Positions 23,101-36,686 of a stretch of 64,000 nt of DNA are shown one piece after another. The position numbers and the translations under genes were made by a program. Positions within the stretch are counted from its first letter, which is position 1. The number at the start of each line of letters is the position of its first letter. This DNA is from Rhypophila decipiens (taxonomy: Eukaryota > Ascomycota > Sordariomycetes > Sordariales > Naviculisporaceae), in contig MU858047.1 of NCBI GenBank assembly GCA_033297075.1, forward strand, positions 496,001 to 560,000, given 5' to 3'. Under the pieces are notes generated by a model that was given only the letters and a program-made list of their open reading frames with translations, was not told where the DNA came from and did not search any database.

Positions 23101-26100
23101 GAAAGAGGCTGCCGGCATGACAGAATTCGAGCAAACCGGGCTCCAAAATATCCGCCGCATCAGTCCGCAGCTACGGATTGCCTGCAATTTCCAGACTCAT
23201 CTTATCATTCAATCTGGAGAGGAGCTGCAACTGGAGCCAGCCAACATGCTGGGAAGTGAAGCAAGAGTTGATGACTGGGGAGCATCGGCATCATATGCTA
23301 TTAATGTCGAGTGCCGACTTGTAGGATCGACCATGACTTGCGACGTTGCGTTCGATGAGAAAGTCACCTCGAAAGAGCAAATGAATCGTCTTTTGATCCA
23401 CTTTAGTCGGTTTATTGACCATCTGTGTTTACAAGATGACAAAGTTTCGATAAACGACCTGGATATTATTACCCAGAACGAGATGGAGCAGATCTTCCGG
23501 TGGAATGGTCGTCTCCCAGATGCGGTTGAGTCTTGTGCGCACGAGGTGATCAGAGACGTGAGCCTTACCCAGCCGGACCATGCAGCAATATGCTCTTGGG
23601 ATGGGAGTCTGACCTACAAGGAGCTGGATGAATTCAGTAACGCCATATCAAAACGGCTTATTTCTGACGGTGTCATCTCCCCTGGCGACATCGTTCCCAT
23701 ATTCATGGAAAAGTCTCTTTGGGCAGTGGTTTCCATGCTTGCTGTCTGGAAAGCTGGCTGCGGATGGACGCTTTTGGACGCAGAACACCCTGAGGCGTGG
23801 GTCCAGGGTATTTTGGAGGATGCTCAAGCCAAGTTGGTTGTGTGCGATGCAGCATGTGCGACAATGATACCCGAATCTGTGGAAAGACTTGTTGTGAATA
23901 AACGAATGGTGGAAAAGTTCCCTCATGTATCCGAAGACGAATCGTGGAGAAGGCCGGATCCAGCAAGTCTTTCGTTTGTTCTCTACACCTCTGGCAGCAC
24001 TGGCAGACCAAAGGCCATCCCGCACACCCATAAAGCTTTCTTGTCAGGGGCATTGGCAAGAATACCCACCATACAACGAGACAGAAGCTCCAGAGTTCTC
24101 CAGTTCTCATCATACGCCTTTGATACGGCTATCGAAGATACCATCACTACCTTCCTTGTTGGTGGCACAGCATATATTCCATCCGACCACGAAAGGAACA
24201 ACAATCTCGTCGCCTACATGGACAAGATGGCCATTACCCACGCTGACTTTACACCGTCTTTCGCCACCATCTTGTCAGCTGAAGAACTTCCCAGCCTCAA
24301 AGTGCTCACTCTCAGCGGCGAGGTAGTCACGCACTCTCACAGAGATATCTGGGCGCACCGAGTGACGCTCATAAACTCTTACGGGCCAAGTGAGGTTGCT
24401 ATTATAAGCCACACTGGTCAGATTCGCCCAGATTCGCACCCTTCCAATGTCGGGATGAACTTGGGCTGTCTTGGGTGGATCGTCCGCTCAGACGACATCA
24501 ACAGGCTCAAGGAAATTGGAGGTGTCGGAGAGCTATTGCTGGAGGGCCCAATTCTCTCGAGCGGGTACATCAATAACCAGGAAAAGACTCAAGAATCATT
24601 CATTTCCAATCCGGACTGGCTTCCCGCGGACAAATTTGGAAAGCGCCGGTTTTACCGCACTGGAGATCTAGCGCGTTATGAAGAAGATGGGAGCATTGTG
24701 ATTGTGGGGAGGAACGACTCTCGTATGCGCAAGCTCCGCGGTCAGCGCATCGAGGTTAGCCAGGTAGAGATGGCAGTCAAGGAGAGCATCACCTGCGCGG
24801 TGGATGTTCTGGCTGACGTGGTGACGTTGTTCGACCGGCCTGGTTCTGAGTCGTTGGTGGTATTCGTCGCTTTGGGTGGAAGATATACCGAGGACGAAGA
24901 GCAGCTATCTTGTTGGTGCGCTGCGATTTATGAGCACCTTGGGAATAGTCTGCCTTCGTACATGGTTCCCGTTGCCATGGTTCCCTTGAGAGTGTTCCCG
25001 TTGACGGTACATGGGAAGATGGATCGGAAGAGCATGCTGAAATTGGTCGAGGGCCCCTCTGGCGAAGTGGTGATTCGCTACATCACACCAACATTGCACG
25101 CGTCGTCGGAAAGCCGGGCAATCACCTCGCCGGCCGAGATGTTCTTGCGGGATCTTTGGGCAGACACCTTGAAGGGGATCTCTGCTGACAGCTTGAGAAG
25201 CGACAGCAATTTCATCCATCTGGGAGGAGATTCCATTCTAGCCATGAAGATGGTCGCCCTTGGGAGTAGTAAGGGCGACAGGGAGGGTGTTTCTTGTGCT
25301 CTCACTGTGCGATGCATTCTGGGAAATCCGGTTCTGTCAGACATGGCACTGTCTATTGGAGTAGAGGGGACTAGGGCTCCTGAAAAGGTGGTTGGGTCAT
25401 TTCAGCTGCTTAATCTTGAGACGGAGGATCTGGCATCAACGATCAGCAGCTTGGCCGAGCTGTGTGGTTGCGATCCGAATTATGTAGAGGACACGTACCC
25501 CTCCACGCCTTTACAGCAAGGCTTGATGGCTCTTTCTATCAAGCGCAGCGGCACTTATGTGTCTCAACAGGTATTCGAGCTGCCAGATTCGGTCAATGTT
25601 GATCAATTCAAGGACGCATGGAACGCTGTCCATGCGGCTACGCCTATCCTCCGGACTCGCATCATCCAAGACAAGACCACAACAGTTCAGGTGGTGGTCA
25701 AAGAGTCAATCGACTGGGCCGAGGATGCGGACCTTGCCGACTACTTGCAACGAGACCGTTCGCTCCCAATGGGTCTTGGAAGTCGCCTTGCACGTTTTGC
25801 GATCGCCCACAAGTACGGTGTGCCGCATTTTGTTTGGACGATGCATCATGCCATTTATGACGGCTGGTCCGTATCTCTGGTTCTGGACTCGGTGACCAAG
25901 GCCTACGGTGGGGATTTCACTCCACCAGAAGCCCAATACAAGCAGTTCATCCAACACCTTCAGATCATGGAGAATGACGGCCATGCTGGGTTCTGGAATC
26001 AGTACCTAGATGGAGTGACGGAGACGGCCATTTTTCCTCGCCTGCCATCACCAGCTTCCTCGGTACAAGCAAATGCTTCGTTGGATTACACCATATTATT

Positions 26101-29100
26101 GCCTGACCAGAGACCAAAAGAGGCTACTTTGACGGCCCTCATATATGCGGCTTGGGGCATACTCGTCAGCCAGTACGTCGAATCTGCTGATGTTGTTTTT
26201 GGCACCACGCGAACAGGGCGAAGCGTCCCCCTGAAAAGCATCGATGAGATGGTTGGGCCAACATTTACGACAGTGCCCTTCCGAGTGACTGTTGACAGGT
26301 CGAGACCCATCTCCGAGTTGCTTGCGAGAGTTCAGACCAATATTACCGACATGATCTCGTATGAGCATCTTGGTCTACACAGCATCAAGGCCGTGGGCCA
26401 AGATGCCGCTGTGGCCTGCAACTTCCAGACATTGATGGTTGTCCAGCCCAAGCCAGAAGCCGTCGATGAATCATCCGATGGATCGGCCCCGGGTCTGTTT
26501 TCTCGCGCTTCTGTGTCGGGCGACATTTCAGACTTCAATCCATATGCCGTCATGCTCCAATTTCAGCTCTCACAGGACAGCATTGCTGTCAACTCCAGCT
26601 TTGACTCGAGGGTCATTGATGCCGCTCAGATGCAGCGTATCCTGTATCAGATGGAGCATCTCATTTATGAGCTATGCCAGTGTGAGCTCAACACTGCCAA
26701 GATTACAAAGCTCAATATGCTTTCTCCTCAAGATCACAATGAGATCATGGCATGGAACAACGGTGGCTTTGCGCCCGAGGCTGATCATTCTTTGATGCAC
26801 AAGGTCATTGAGGAGCAGGCGAGGCTCTACCCTGATGCGCCGGCGGTGTGTGTTTGGGATGGCAAGGAGCAACGGAACGTGTCTTACAAGGAGCTAGACG
26901 AGTATGCGACGAGGCTATCTTGGGAACTGGCGCGGTTTGGTGTCCAGGCTGAACAGATTGTACCCATCTGCAGCGAAAAGAGCTGGTTGCCGGTTGTTGC
27001 ACTTTTGGCTGTGTTAAAGGCTGGCGGCGCGTTCGTGCTTCTTGACCCGACCCATCCTAGGGATCGTCTGATGGGCATCGCCAAGCAGACCAAAGCTAGT
27101 TTGCTTCTGGCTAGCGAGGATGCTGCTCATCTGTTTGAGGGTGAGGACGGGTTGGAGGTCAAGGTATTTTCGGAGAGTTGGTTCAACAGTCTGCCAGATT
27201 GTTCTCAGGCGGAGACGACCGAGACTGTCGTCTCGTCGTCCAATCTGGCTTGCTTGGTGTTCACTTCAGGTTCGACTGGACGACCGAAGGGTATTCAATT
27301 GGAGCATTCTGCTGTGTGTACGAGTGTGCTGAGGGGTCATGGGCCGGCGCTGAACTTGACGAGGGAGAGTCGTGTGTTTCAGTTTGCTTCTTTTGCTTTT
27401 GACATGTGAGTCGTCCCAATTCTAAGATTTATGAGCTGGATTGCTAACGATCATGACAGGGCACTTTATGACATTGCCGGCACATTGATGATGGGCGGTT
27501 GTGTTTGCATGCCGACCGATACGACTCGCTTGAACGGGTTGGCCGACTCTATCAAGGCTTTGCAGGCAAACTGGGCTTTCTTCACACCGTCAACTGTCAA
27601 ATTACTCAGCCCCGATCAGATCCCATGTCTGGAGACGTTGGTTGTGGGCGGCGAGGCAGTCAAGCAAGAGACGGTTGACACTTGGGTCACCAGGGTCAAA
27701 TTATTCCAGTGCTCTGGTCCTGCAGAGACGACAACATGCGTGACCTGCGCAATGGCTCCCACGACAAACAAGAACAGACTCGGTCAGGGTGCCGGAGTGC
27801 TCTGCTGGGTCGCCTCGCAGGATGATCCCGATGTCTTGGCGCCGATTGGCACAGTGGGCGAATTGATCATCGAGGGAGCCACCGTCGCGCGTGGATATAT
27901 CGCGGATGAGCACAACGCCCTGGGACTCTTCATTCCCCAGCCCAAATGGGCTCGACCGACTCTGCCCGATGAGCCACCAGAGTCTCGGAGGTTCTACCGT
28001 TGTGGTGACCTTGTCCAGTATGACTCTGAGGGCAACCTCAACTTTATTGGCAGAAAGGATACACAGGTCAAGGTCCGAGGACAAAGAATTGAGCTTGCTG
28101 AGGTCGAGGAGTGCTTGAAGAAGGCGACGCGGAGCGATGTGGCAGCCGAGGTCATCTTGTCCCCGAATGAAACCCGGAGACCGATTCTGGTTGCTTTTGT
28201 GGGTGCCGAAGCCGCTGGCGAAAGTGATGCCTCCTCGAGGTCCGTCTGCTCCATCATCCATGAGCCGACCGATGATTTCCATTCCGAGATAGCTCGCTTG
28301 CAGGTCAAAGCAACTGCGTCCCTTCCGCCGTACATGGTTCCGTCCTTCTTTATTCCCGTGTCCCGCATACCGCTCAACAGTTCGGGCAAGGTCGACAGAA
28401 AGATGCTGAAGGCTCTGAGCGCGCAGCTCTCGGTTCACCATCTTGCAAAGTTCTCCTCGTCCGAATCCAAGTCGATATTTCCGGTAGAGACTCCAGTCGA
28501 GAAATTGGTGCAGATGCTTTGGGCCCAGGTGCTCAAAATCGACGCTGCTGCAATTGGGTCCAACTCCAACTTTCTTCACCTGGGCGGCGATTCCATTTCG
28601 GCAATGCAGCTTGTTTCGCTGGCCGCCGAGCAAAATGCCCAGTTGACTGTCGCGGATATCTTTCAGAATCCGCAGCTTGATAGGTTGGCTGCATGTGTCA
28701 CTTTTGTTGAGGAATCAAGCCATAAAGAACCGCTGGCTCAGCCGTTCGGTCTTCTTCCGGGCGGTACTGATGAAGACGGTATACGGCGCGAGATTGCGAC
28801 CAGTCTTGAGCTCGATGAAGGGCTCATCGAGGATGCTTATCCAGCAACTGCTCTCCAGGAAGGCCTCATGTTCTCTTCAATCCAGAACAGCGGGGCATAT
28901 ATCGCACAAGAAGTTTATGCCCTCCCTGACGATGTCGATATTGAGAAGTTCAAGCTCTCATGCGAGACTGTTTATCAGGCACATGCTATTCTTCGGTCGC
29001 GCATTACAGAGACAGAGTTACTCGGATGTATCAATGTTGTTCTGGGCGGCCGCATACGGTGGGTTGACATTGATATGGACGTTGATGAATACCTGATGAA

Positions 29101-32100
29101 AGACCAAGGCAAACCCATCGGCTTTGGAGAAGTCCTCTCGAGATGGGCTATTGTCGGGTCTGAGACCAAAGTCTTTGTCTGGACAAGACATCACTCTGCG
29201 TATGATGGTTACTCGTTGCAACTTGCACTTGACGATATCGATCGTGCATACAGAGGACATGGAGGAGAAAGTATTCCCTCGTCGCCGAAAACAAGCTTCA
29301 GAGATTTCATTCAATACCTCACTGAGAGGGATGCAGCCGGGAGTGTCGAATACTGGCAAAGAATGATGGGCGATGCTTCTCCTTCTGCGGTCTGGACATG
29401 TACAGGCAAACGAACAGATGAGCCAGTCATCAGCAAAGCCGACCTGCAGTTTGCGCTCTCACCGCGTCCTGGCTCGTCCATCACTTTATCCACACGTATT
29501 CGGGCTGCCTGGGCTCTGCTCTTGCAGAAGTACTCGGGTTCAGACCATGTTGTCTTTGGAGAAACGCTGTCGGGGAGGAATGTTCCTGTTCCTGGTATCG
29601 ATCACTGCCCCGGACCTGCCTTTGCAACCGTTCCCATTCATATCAAGACTTTTTCGTCCAACACGGAAACAGAGACCTTTCTCCAAGAGATTCAACACCA
29701 GTTCATCCAGATGATTCCGCATCAGCATTATGGACTGCAGAAGATTATGCAAATCAGTCCCGAGATCCGCGCAGCTTGCGAGTACGAATCTCTCCTTGTC
29801 ATCCAGCCCGAGCAATTTGTACACGAGAATTCCGTCCTCCGGCCTCTGAGAGAGGGTGGCAACTCCAATTTCTACACCAATGCCCTTACTCTGACCTGCC
29901 AGCTTACACAAGCGGGACTCGACGTCTCGCTTCATTTTGACCAGTCATTGCTTGGCGAGAGGCAAGCTGGGAGGATATTGAAACAGTTTGAGCATATCCT
30001 CAAGCAGCTCGCTGGCAGCGATGCTGGACCGCCCCGTCGTCTTTCTGATATTGATTATGTCTCAGCTGCGGATCTGGCCGAGATGTGCGAGTGGAACAGC
30101 AGCCCTCCTTCGGTTGTCTACGACACGATTCATGATGTCTTTACGGCGACGGCCAAGGCCTCTCCAGATGCAGTCGCTATTGATGCTTGGGATGGCACTT
30201 ACACTTATGCTCAACTGGATGACATGACAAACCGGCTTGCACACCATCTCATAGACCTGGGCGTCGGAGGCGGCCAGCTCGTGCCGTTAATCTTTCCTAA
30301 ATCTTGCTTCTTTATTATTTCCATTCTCGCTGTGCTCAAAGCAGGCGGGGGCTTTGTTGGCATTGCTCATGAAGATCCCCGGCAACGCATCAAGGCGATC
30401 TTGGATGGCTGTCAGCCCAAGATCGTCCTCGCATCGCCTGATTGCGCACCTCTTGCCGCTTCTGCGGGCTCAAAGGTTCTGGTGGTGACAGAGGAGCTTC
30501 TGGCCTATTTGTCTAGCGAGTCTAAAAGCGCACTTTCCGAGACCGCCAGCCCATCGGGTACGAGTTGCGCTGTCTTTACCTCTGGCTCTACTGGAACGCC
30601 CAAGGGCATCATCCTTGACCATACGCTGGTCTGCAGCAATGCCAGGGTGCACGCCCCAGGTCTCTCGATATCTTCTTCCACGAGGGTGTTGCAATTCGCA
30701 AATCATTGCTGGGACGCCATCTTCATCGAAGTAATTTACCCACTCATGTACGGCGCCTGCATCTGTGTTCCGGACAACCAGACTCGCTTTGACGGCTTGG
30801 TTGAAGTCATCAACAGAAACCGAGCGAATTGGATGTTCCTCACACCGACTACGGCAAGTCTTTTGGAGCCGAAAGATGTCCCAACCCTGACCACACTTGT
30901 CATTGGTGGCGAGGCCGCGTCCGATGCTGTGCTGAAGACATGGCAAGGTATCCAGGGGAACCTCTACAACATTTATGGCCCGGCCGAGTGTGGTGTGTTC
31001 TGCGTGTTCAACAAGCAACACAAGCTATCCAAGAAGCCGTCTGAGGTTGGTTCGCGGATGACAGGTCGCCTCTGGCTGTGCGATCCAGAAGATCATGAGA
31101 AGTTGGTTCCCATTGGGTGTGTCGGAGAATTGCTCGTTGAAGGTTACCTGTCACAGGGATATCTTGGTCAACCCGAGATGACTACCGCGAGCTTCCTCAA
31201 TACCACAAGTTGGCTGGAAAGAATTGGCAGATTTGAGAATTACTCGTCTGTCTACCGAACCGGAGATTTCCTTCGGTACAGGGACGATGGGACGCTGGAG
31301 GTTATTGGACGGAAGGACTTCCAGTTCAAGGTAAACGGTCAGAGACTCGACTCTGCCGAGGTCGAAAAGCAAATTATTTCGCATCTTGGTCCTGCCTGTC
31401 GCCATGTGGTTGTTGACAGGATTTCCAATCCTCGCCAGCCATCTTCAAAGCCCCTTGCTGCTTTTATCGTCATGGCAGATGCATTTTTCGAAGCAGAAGG
31501 GCCACCGATGAATATTGGCATTGACGAGAATCTGCGCATTGCATTCACGCGTCTGCAGAATTCACTCTCGGGCGCGCTGCCACGGTTTATGGTCCCTTCG
31601 CTCTTCATACCCATGAACCGCCTGCCTGTCACGGGAACGGGAAAACTTGACAGAAAGACGCTCCGAAATCTTTGTTCTGGGATTTCAGATGTTGACTTTG
31701 ACTCGTACCGGCTTTTGGAGAAGGACAAGGAGCAGCCTGTTGGTCATCTCGAGGTCAGACTCCAAAGGTTGTGGTCCATCGTCCTCAACACATCGGTTGA
31801 AAGTATCGGAAGACAAGACAAGTTCTTCAATCTTGGTGGCGACTCTATCATGGCTATGAAGCTGGTTAATCTGGCGAAGCGTGAGGGGCTTTTGCTCACA
31901 GTGGCTGCTGTTTTTAGATGGCCGAGCCTGATGGAAATGGCTGCACAGATTGGATCATCTTCTGGTGTTGAGAGAGAAGAGTCGATCAGCTCATCTGGAT
32001 ACACGGCGTTCTCGTTGGTCAAAGATTATGGACACTTGTCTCCGAGTGTGATCGCTAACCAGCTATCATGCCCGACGTCTAACATTGTCGATATTTATAC

Positions 32101-33787
32101 CGCTACGAGCTTTCAGTCGCAAAGTGTGGCAGCTACTTTGCTCAAATCACGGGGCATGCTGGGATATTTCCCTTTCGAAGGAACGGGGGACCTCGACCTC
32201 GATCGCCTCAAGGACAGTTGTACAACGCTAGTTCATACTCACGACGCACTTCGCACAGTATTTGTCCAGAGCTGTGGAGAGATTATTCAGGTCGTCCTCA
32301 ACAAGGTCCATGTCAAATTTCAAGTTTTCGAAACAAGCCAGGGTGATTTGGACGATATAGCATCACGGGTGATTCAGCGGGACGGACGCAAGCCTCTGCA
32401 GCTCGGGGATACGCTTGTCGCGTTTTTCCTTGTCAAGTCCAAATTCTCGAAGCAGTTCAGGCTTATTATTCGGATGTGCCATGCCCAGTACGATGGTCTT
32501 TCTGTTGCCTGCCTGTGGAAGACATTGCAAAAGACATATCAAGGCGAGGATATCACGACAGAGGATGGAGAACCATACTCGAAATACATGGTTGAGTACC
32601 TCAGACAGAGCAACGATGTTCAGTCACGCGCTTACTGGACTGGCCTTCTCCGGGATGCCACCGTTACGGAGGTGGTCAGTCGGACGAGACCAAGATATCT
32701 CATCAAGAGCAACAACGTCATCACTGTGACGAGGAACACGGCCACAATTCCCAAGTTGCATGGCATAACCACCGCGACAGTGATGAAAACCGCCTGGGCA
32801 TATGTGCTAGCAGAACTCTCTGGCAAGACCGAGGCTGTATTCTTCAGCACGGTCTCTGGTCGAAAAGCAGACATGGTGGATGTTGTAGGCGCCTGTCTGA
32901 ATATCATTCCCGTTCGGGTGGTCAATCTCACGGGCGGCCAAAACGTACAGGCTCTTCTCCAGAGAGTACAAGACCAACACACCTCAAGCATGGAGCACGA
33001 GCTCGTGGGACTGGACGAGATTGTATCCCGGTGCACGTCGTGGCCGAGATGGGGATACGCGGGTGGCTCGCTGATTCAGCACGATGGGGACTGGGTTGAG
33101 GATGAAGATGTCAACTCTATTCAATTGGGTGATGGAATCGAGTTGACTGCGTTGGAGGGAAGCATGCACCCTGGTGTGGGATTCTGTGATTTGGCGATTC
33201 ACTCGAGGGCTATTGGCCGAGGTGGTGGTGGAATTTCTGTCACTGTTAGCGCGCTGGCGGAGGAAATTGGCCGGGACATGGTAGGGTACATTTCTGAGAG
33301 GGTCTGTTGGTTTGTTGAGAATCTTGCAGCAGCTGCAGAGGGTTGTTTGGATGAGGAGCAAAACAACATTACCAGCACTCAGCAGCAGCAGCTGCTGCAG
33401 CAGTTCCATATCCCGCTCGAGGAGAAGACCAGGAGCAGCAAGGAGGTTCACGGCGGCAGAGGTGAGAGGCGCTCATGTTCGCCCGACTCGGACTCAGATG
33501 TGGAACTGTCACCGCCCCTAACGCCGGATGGTCGACGACACGCGCAGCTATACAAGATGTTGGAGGAAAAGTGGAGCGAGGTTCTTGGTCTTGGTGGTGA
33601 AGCGGCGGCAGATTTGTCCAAGTCGTTCTTTGAACAGGGCGGGGATATGGTCAGGGTCTGTTGTCTTGCTGATATGCTCAGACGGGAAGGGTACGAGGTC
33701 GATATGGAAGATTTGTTGTTGTTGTCGGATACATCTTCTGGAGGGGGGCGGTTTCATGATCAGTTGGCGTTGCTTGTTTCTTTGTGA
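20145..33787 (+). CDS. Nonribosomal peptide synthetase, (A-T-C)x4 with terminal degenerate T
   Basis: Exons 20145-20893, 20953-27405, 27460-33787; 4509 residues. Builds a peptide of four units by thiotemplate chemistry. Order with approximate residues of core motifs: A1 (TSGSTG ~195), T1 GGHSL ~593, C1 HHAIVDA ~801, A2 TSGSTG ~1262, T2 GGDSI ~1672, C2 HHAIYDG ~1881, A3 ~2354, T3 GGDSI ~2776, C3 HHSAYDG ~2977, A4 ~3441, T4 GGDSI ~3861, C4 CHAQYDG ~4074, a Gln-rich linker, and T5 reading GGDM ~4461. All four A domains keep the GK(L/M/V)DR lysine. A1 is odd: the FDxx motif carrying Asp235 reads WLPCSVE, so the alpha-amine anchor is missing, and its A3 motif has PNG for PKG. T5 has Met for the phosphopantetheine Ser, so it cannot be primed. 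No epimerase, methyltransferase or TE domain is seen; C4 is the likely release/cyclisation domain. A domains begin directly, with no loading C. The layout recalls HC-toxin/apicidin-type tetrapeptide synthetases but without their E domain. Confidence 0.95.
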
Positions 33788-33798
33788 TGAACTTGTCT

Positions 33799-33843
<45 letters not shown>

Positions 33844-33854
33844 TTTTTTTTTTT

Positions 33855-33895
<41 letters not shown>
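33799..33895. repeat. 97-nt near-pure poly-T tract downstream of the NRPS
   Basis: Almost uninterrupted T (only C at 33812, G at 33843 and GG at 33855-33856) starting 11 bp after the NRPS stop, continued by T/C-rich sequence to about 34036. It could be the 3' UTR of the NRPS, the remnant of a retroposed poly-A tail on the minus strand, or a stretch inflated by assembly. Confidence 0.85.
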
Positions 33896-34679
33896 CGATT
33901 GAGATTCTGGTCCTGTTGTTTTGTATCTTTTTTTTCTTTTCTTTTTTTGGTTGTGTATGACTGTCTGTCTAAGTTACTGGGTTTCGGCTTTCCTTTCCGT
34001 TTCTTTTTTTCTTTTTCTGTTTTTCTTTTTTGCTTTTGACGATGCTTGCTGGAACAGCCCCAAGATCAGGGTTAGGGTTAGGTATTTATTCTATAGGGCA
34101 CTCTTGGGATGCACCGAGGGTTAGGGTTATCGGTGGCGAAGCTGTCCAGGTCCAGAAGTTCATTTTGGGCTACCTTGATAGTCTTCGTATTTTTATTTTT
34201 TCGTCTTGTCAAATGAGAGTCTTTTGTTTGTCCTTCATTTTGGTCATCTTTGAGCTTTTATTTTCTCCTTGTTGCCTCCTCTTCACACCAGTTCAACGAC
34301 TCAGTCCGCAAGCAATATATAAGTACGTGACGTACATGTATTTCATCCATCTCCAGTGAAGTGAGTATTGTGAACTTGTGAATGAGACTATCCAATATAT
34401 GCCGCCCCCAAATAGCACGCAAGACCATTCAGAAGCCATGACAGGAACTAGATGGCTCATTTAGCCCTGTTTATTTTCGGCTCTCTTTATGCTACCTATT
34501 TTGTATCCAAGTGATGCTATATAAATTTTGTTCTCTCTCTCCCCATGCCCATCATTATTTGCGATTTATATCCCCAACTCTTGTAGCCATGCTGTTGGTA
34601 TGTTGAAGACGTCGTCGAATGATAGGGTGGTGTCAGCAACATCGAAAGGGTCGTCGTCACACTTGCTACTCCCTAGTAG
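33896..34679. other. Convergent 3' region with telomere-like blocks
   Basis: Between the NRPS and the bANK gene, both ending here. It contains GGGTTAGGGTTAGG at 34069-34082 and GGGTTAGGGTTA at 34118-34129. A short + strand reading just after the second block spells VIGGEAVQV, like the A-domain core between motifs A4 and A5. No complete gene. Confidence 0.5.
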
Positions 34680-36686
34680 TCAATGATCTTGGTGATGATG
34701 GTGCTGGTGTTGCTGTCGATGATGATGAGAAAAAGCAGCAGACCGGGTGGTCTGGGCACCACCATGCTGTTTTTGCTCCTCCTGTTGCTGGTTGTGATGA
34801 TTCAAGCCATCATCATCATCATCATCATCATCAAAAAGTCTCACAGGCTCGAGATAATTGGCATCGCAATCCAGGAGCAGCTCAACGATGTGATAGAACC
34901 CGTTCATGCCAGCAACATGTAAAGCGTTCAACCCAGATGAGTCTCTCTTGTCGACGCTCGCGCCAGCTTGCAAGAGGAGTTGGGCGACGGCCCGGTTTCC
35001 AGTCTCTGCAGCAATATGTAATGCCGTGCGGCCGTTGACGTCTTGTATATCAATGGTTTGGATGGCTATGCTGGCGCATTGTTGACAAGACATGTCGTTA
35101 TTGGTGCTGTTGTGTCTCTCACCACGAGAAGTATTATTATTTCCCCTATTTTCGTTGACCAGACTTTTGGGGTTATGACGTCTGCCAGTCTTGTTGTTGT
35201 TGTTGTGGTGCTGCTCGTCTGAGGAGTTATCATCATCATCATCTGCGGCCGAGTTTGATGTATTATGATGGCAGCACTGCATCTGGTCCATGTCGTTGTA
35301 TAAAAGCTCCTCTACAATCTCGGGGTCGCCACGCTGGACGGCAATGTGCAGCGCTGTTTGGCCCTGCGCGTCCTGGGCAGAGTAGTTGGAGGGCAGTCGT
35401 TGGAGTAGCATCTGGAGTATGGAGAGATTGGATCTTTCGGCAGCCAAGTGGAGGGTTGTGCGGCCGTCTTGGTATGGTATTATAGGCGCAGGTCTGGATG
35501 ATGATGGTGCTGGTTTGGAGACTGGCAACGAGGGGAGGCGAGAACTGGACCGCTGCTGCTGTGGCGGTGGTTGTGGTGCTTGGGATCGGGCTTGGGCTTG
35601 GGTAAATGTTGGTGGACTTGCTGGGTGGGATGCGTGTTGGGCACTCGCAGTGGTGGTGGTAGAGACCGGAGTTGGTGGCTAGGTCTATGAGTTACTGCTT
35701 GTTCTAAAGACTAAAAGTGGGAATAGTTGACTTACTTTAGTTGTGACAGGAGTAGGGGCCGGTGCCGGTGCTGCTCCTGATACAGCCTGGCTGTGATGTG
35801 CTGGAGAGGTCGATACTTGCCCAGGAGACGGCTGGACACTCCGGCTCTGCACGGGCGGCGTTGGAGCATCCATCCCCGATGTGTCCATAGCTGAGGTGTT
35901 GAGTGCATTGCTGGGCGAGTCGTATTCTTGCGCATTCGCCGAGGGTTGTGAATGGTTTGGAGACCTAGAGTAAAATCTGGCGCATTAGTATATTAGTATG
36001 CAATGAGATATTTACACGTGTCTGATCATGACTTTACCTGTTGTTCCGGTCACTCATATCGATGTCGTGGATATCCAAAGACTGATCCTGATTCCCGATG
36101 AGCATATCGGGTAAAAAGACGGTGTCGGATGCTAAAAACGCCGCGGTGGAATCAAAATCTGCCTGCATCGAGGCAAAATGGGAAGGATGTCCTTCAGGGC
36201 TGGCAAGTGCGACCGAGTCCAATGCCGAGACCGAAGCGGATGTCGGCATATGTGGGGCCGTATCAGCCGAAGTGGTGATCGGAGCTGGTACCGGTGCCGG
36301 AGCCGGTGCCGGAGCCGGAGCTGGAGCCAAAGGTGGGGCCAGTGAAAACACTGGTTCGGCCCGGACATGGTTTCCGGCCGTGAGACGATGGCTCCATTGT
36401 TGTTGCTGTTGTTGTTTTTGCTGTTGCTGTTGATGCTGCTGCTCCATTCCCTTTCTTCGAAGTCCTGTCACGAGAACATTCTTGTTAGAGGGGGGTCGTC
36501 ATCATTATTATGTTACATGCAGGGTGAACAATGAGACAAAGTCAACGGATTTGGGGAGACGCAACGGTATAGTCTTTGGGCATTCCTATTCTGAATTCGC
36601 CTTCGAATTCCCATATCCTCTATGTGACTCCAATCCTCATGCACCCCGAGATGGGCATGCAATGCCGTTTGTTCCACGGCCTTCAT
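34680..36686 (-). CDS. Basic-region/ankyrin (bANK) transcription factor, ToxE-like
   Basis: Four exons (minus): 36566-36686, 36038-36464, 35736-35964, 34680-35678; 591 residues. Exon 1 is short but decisive: EDWSHIEDMGI followed by the bZIP-type basic region RRRIQNRNAQRLYRLRRKG, which is created by splicing exon 1 to exon 2. A Gln-rich tract, Ala/Pro repeats and disordered sequence follow. The C-terminal 280 residues carry ankyrin repeats (DGRTTLHLAAERSN, QGQTALHIAVQRGD, NGRTALHIAAETGN, SGLNALHVAGMNGF), interrupted by low-complexity Asn/Asp/His inserts. No leucine zipper follows the basic region, which is the bANK layout of ToxE (HC-toxin) and Apf2 (apicidin), the pathway-specific activators of those NRPS clusters. 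It is the likely regulator here; whether it binds GTAAGCTTAC is untested. Confidence 0.85.

Noticed and set aside
27701..28633. 310-residue minus-strand open reading inside the NRPS
   Set aside because: It lies opposite A3/T3 motifs of the NRPS and has no recognisable protein features.
20145..33787. Epimerase, methyltransferase or thioesterase domain in the NRPS
   Set aside because: Each T domain is followed directly by a C domain, and no SAM motif or GxSxG thioesterase motif was seen.
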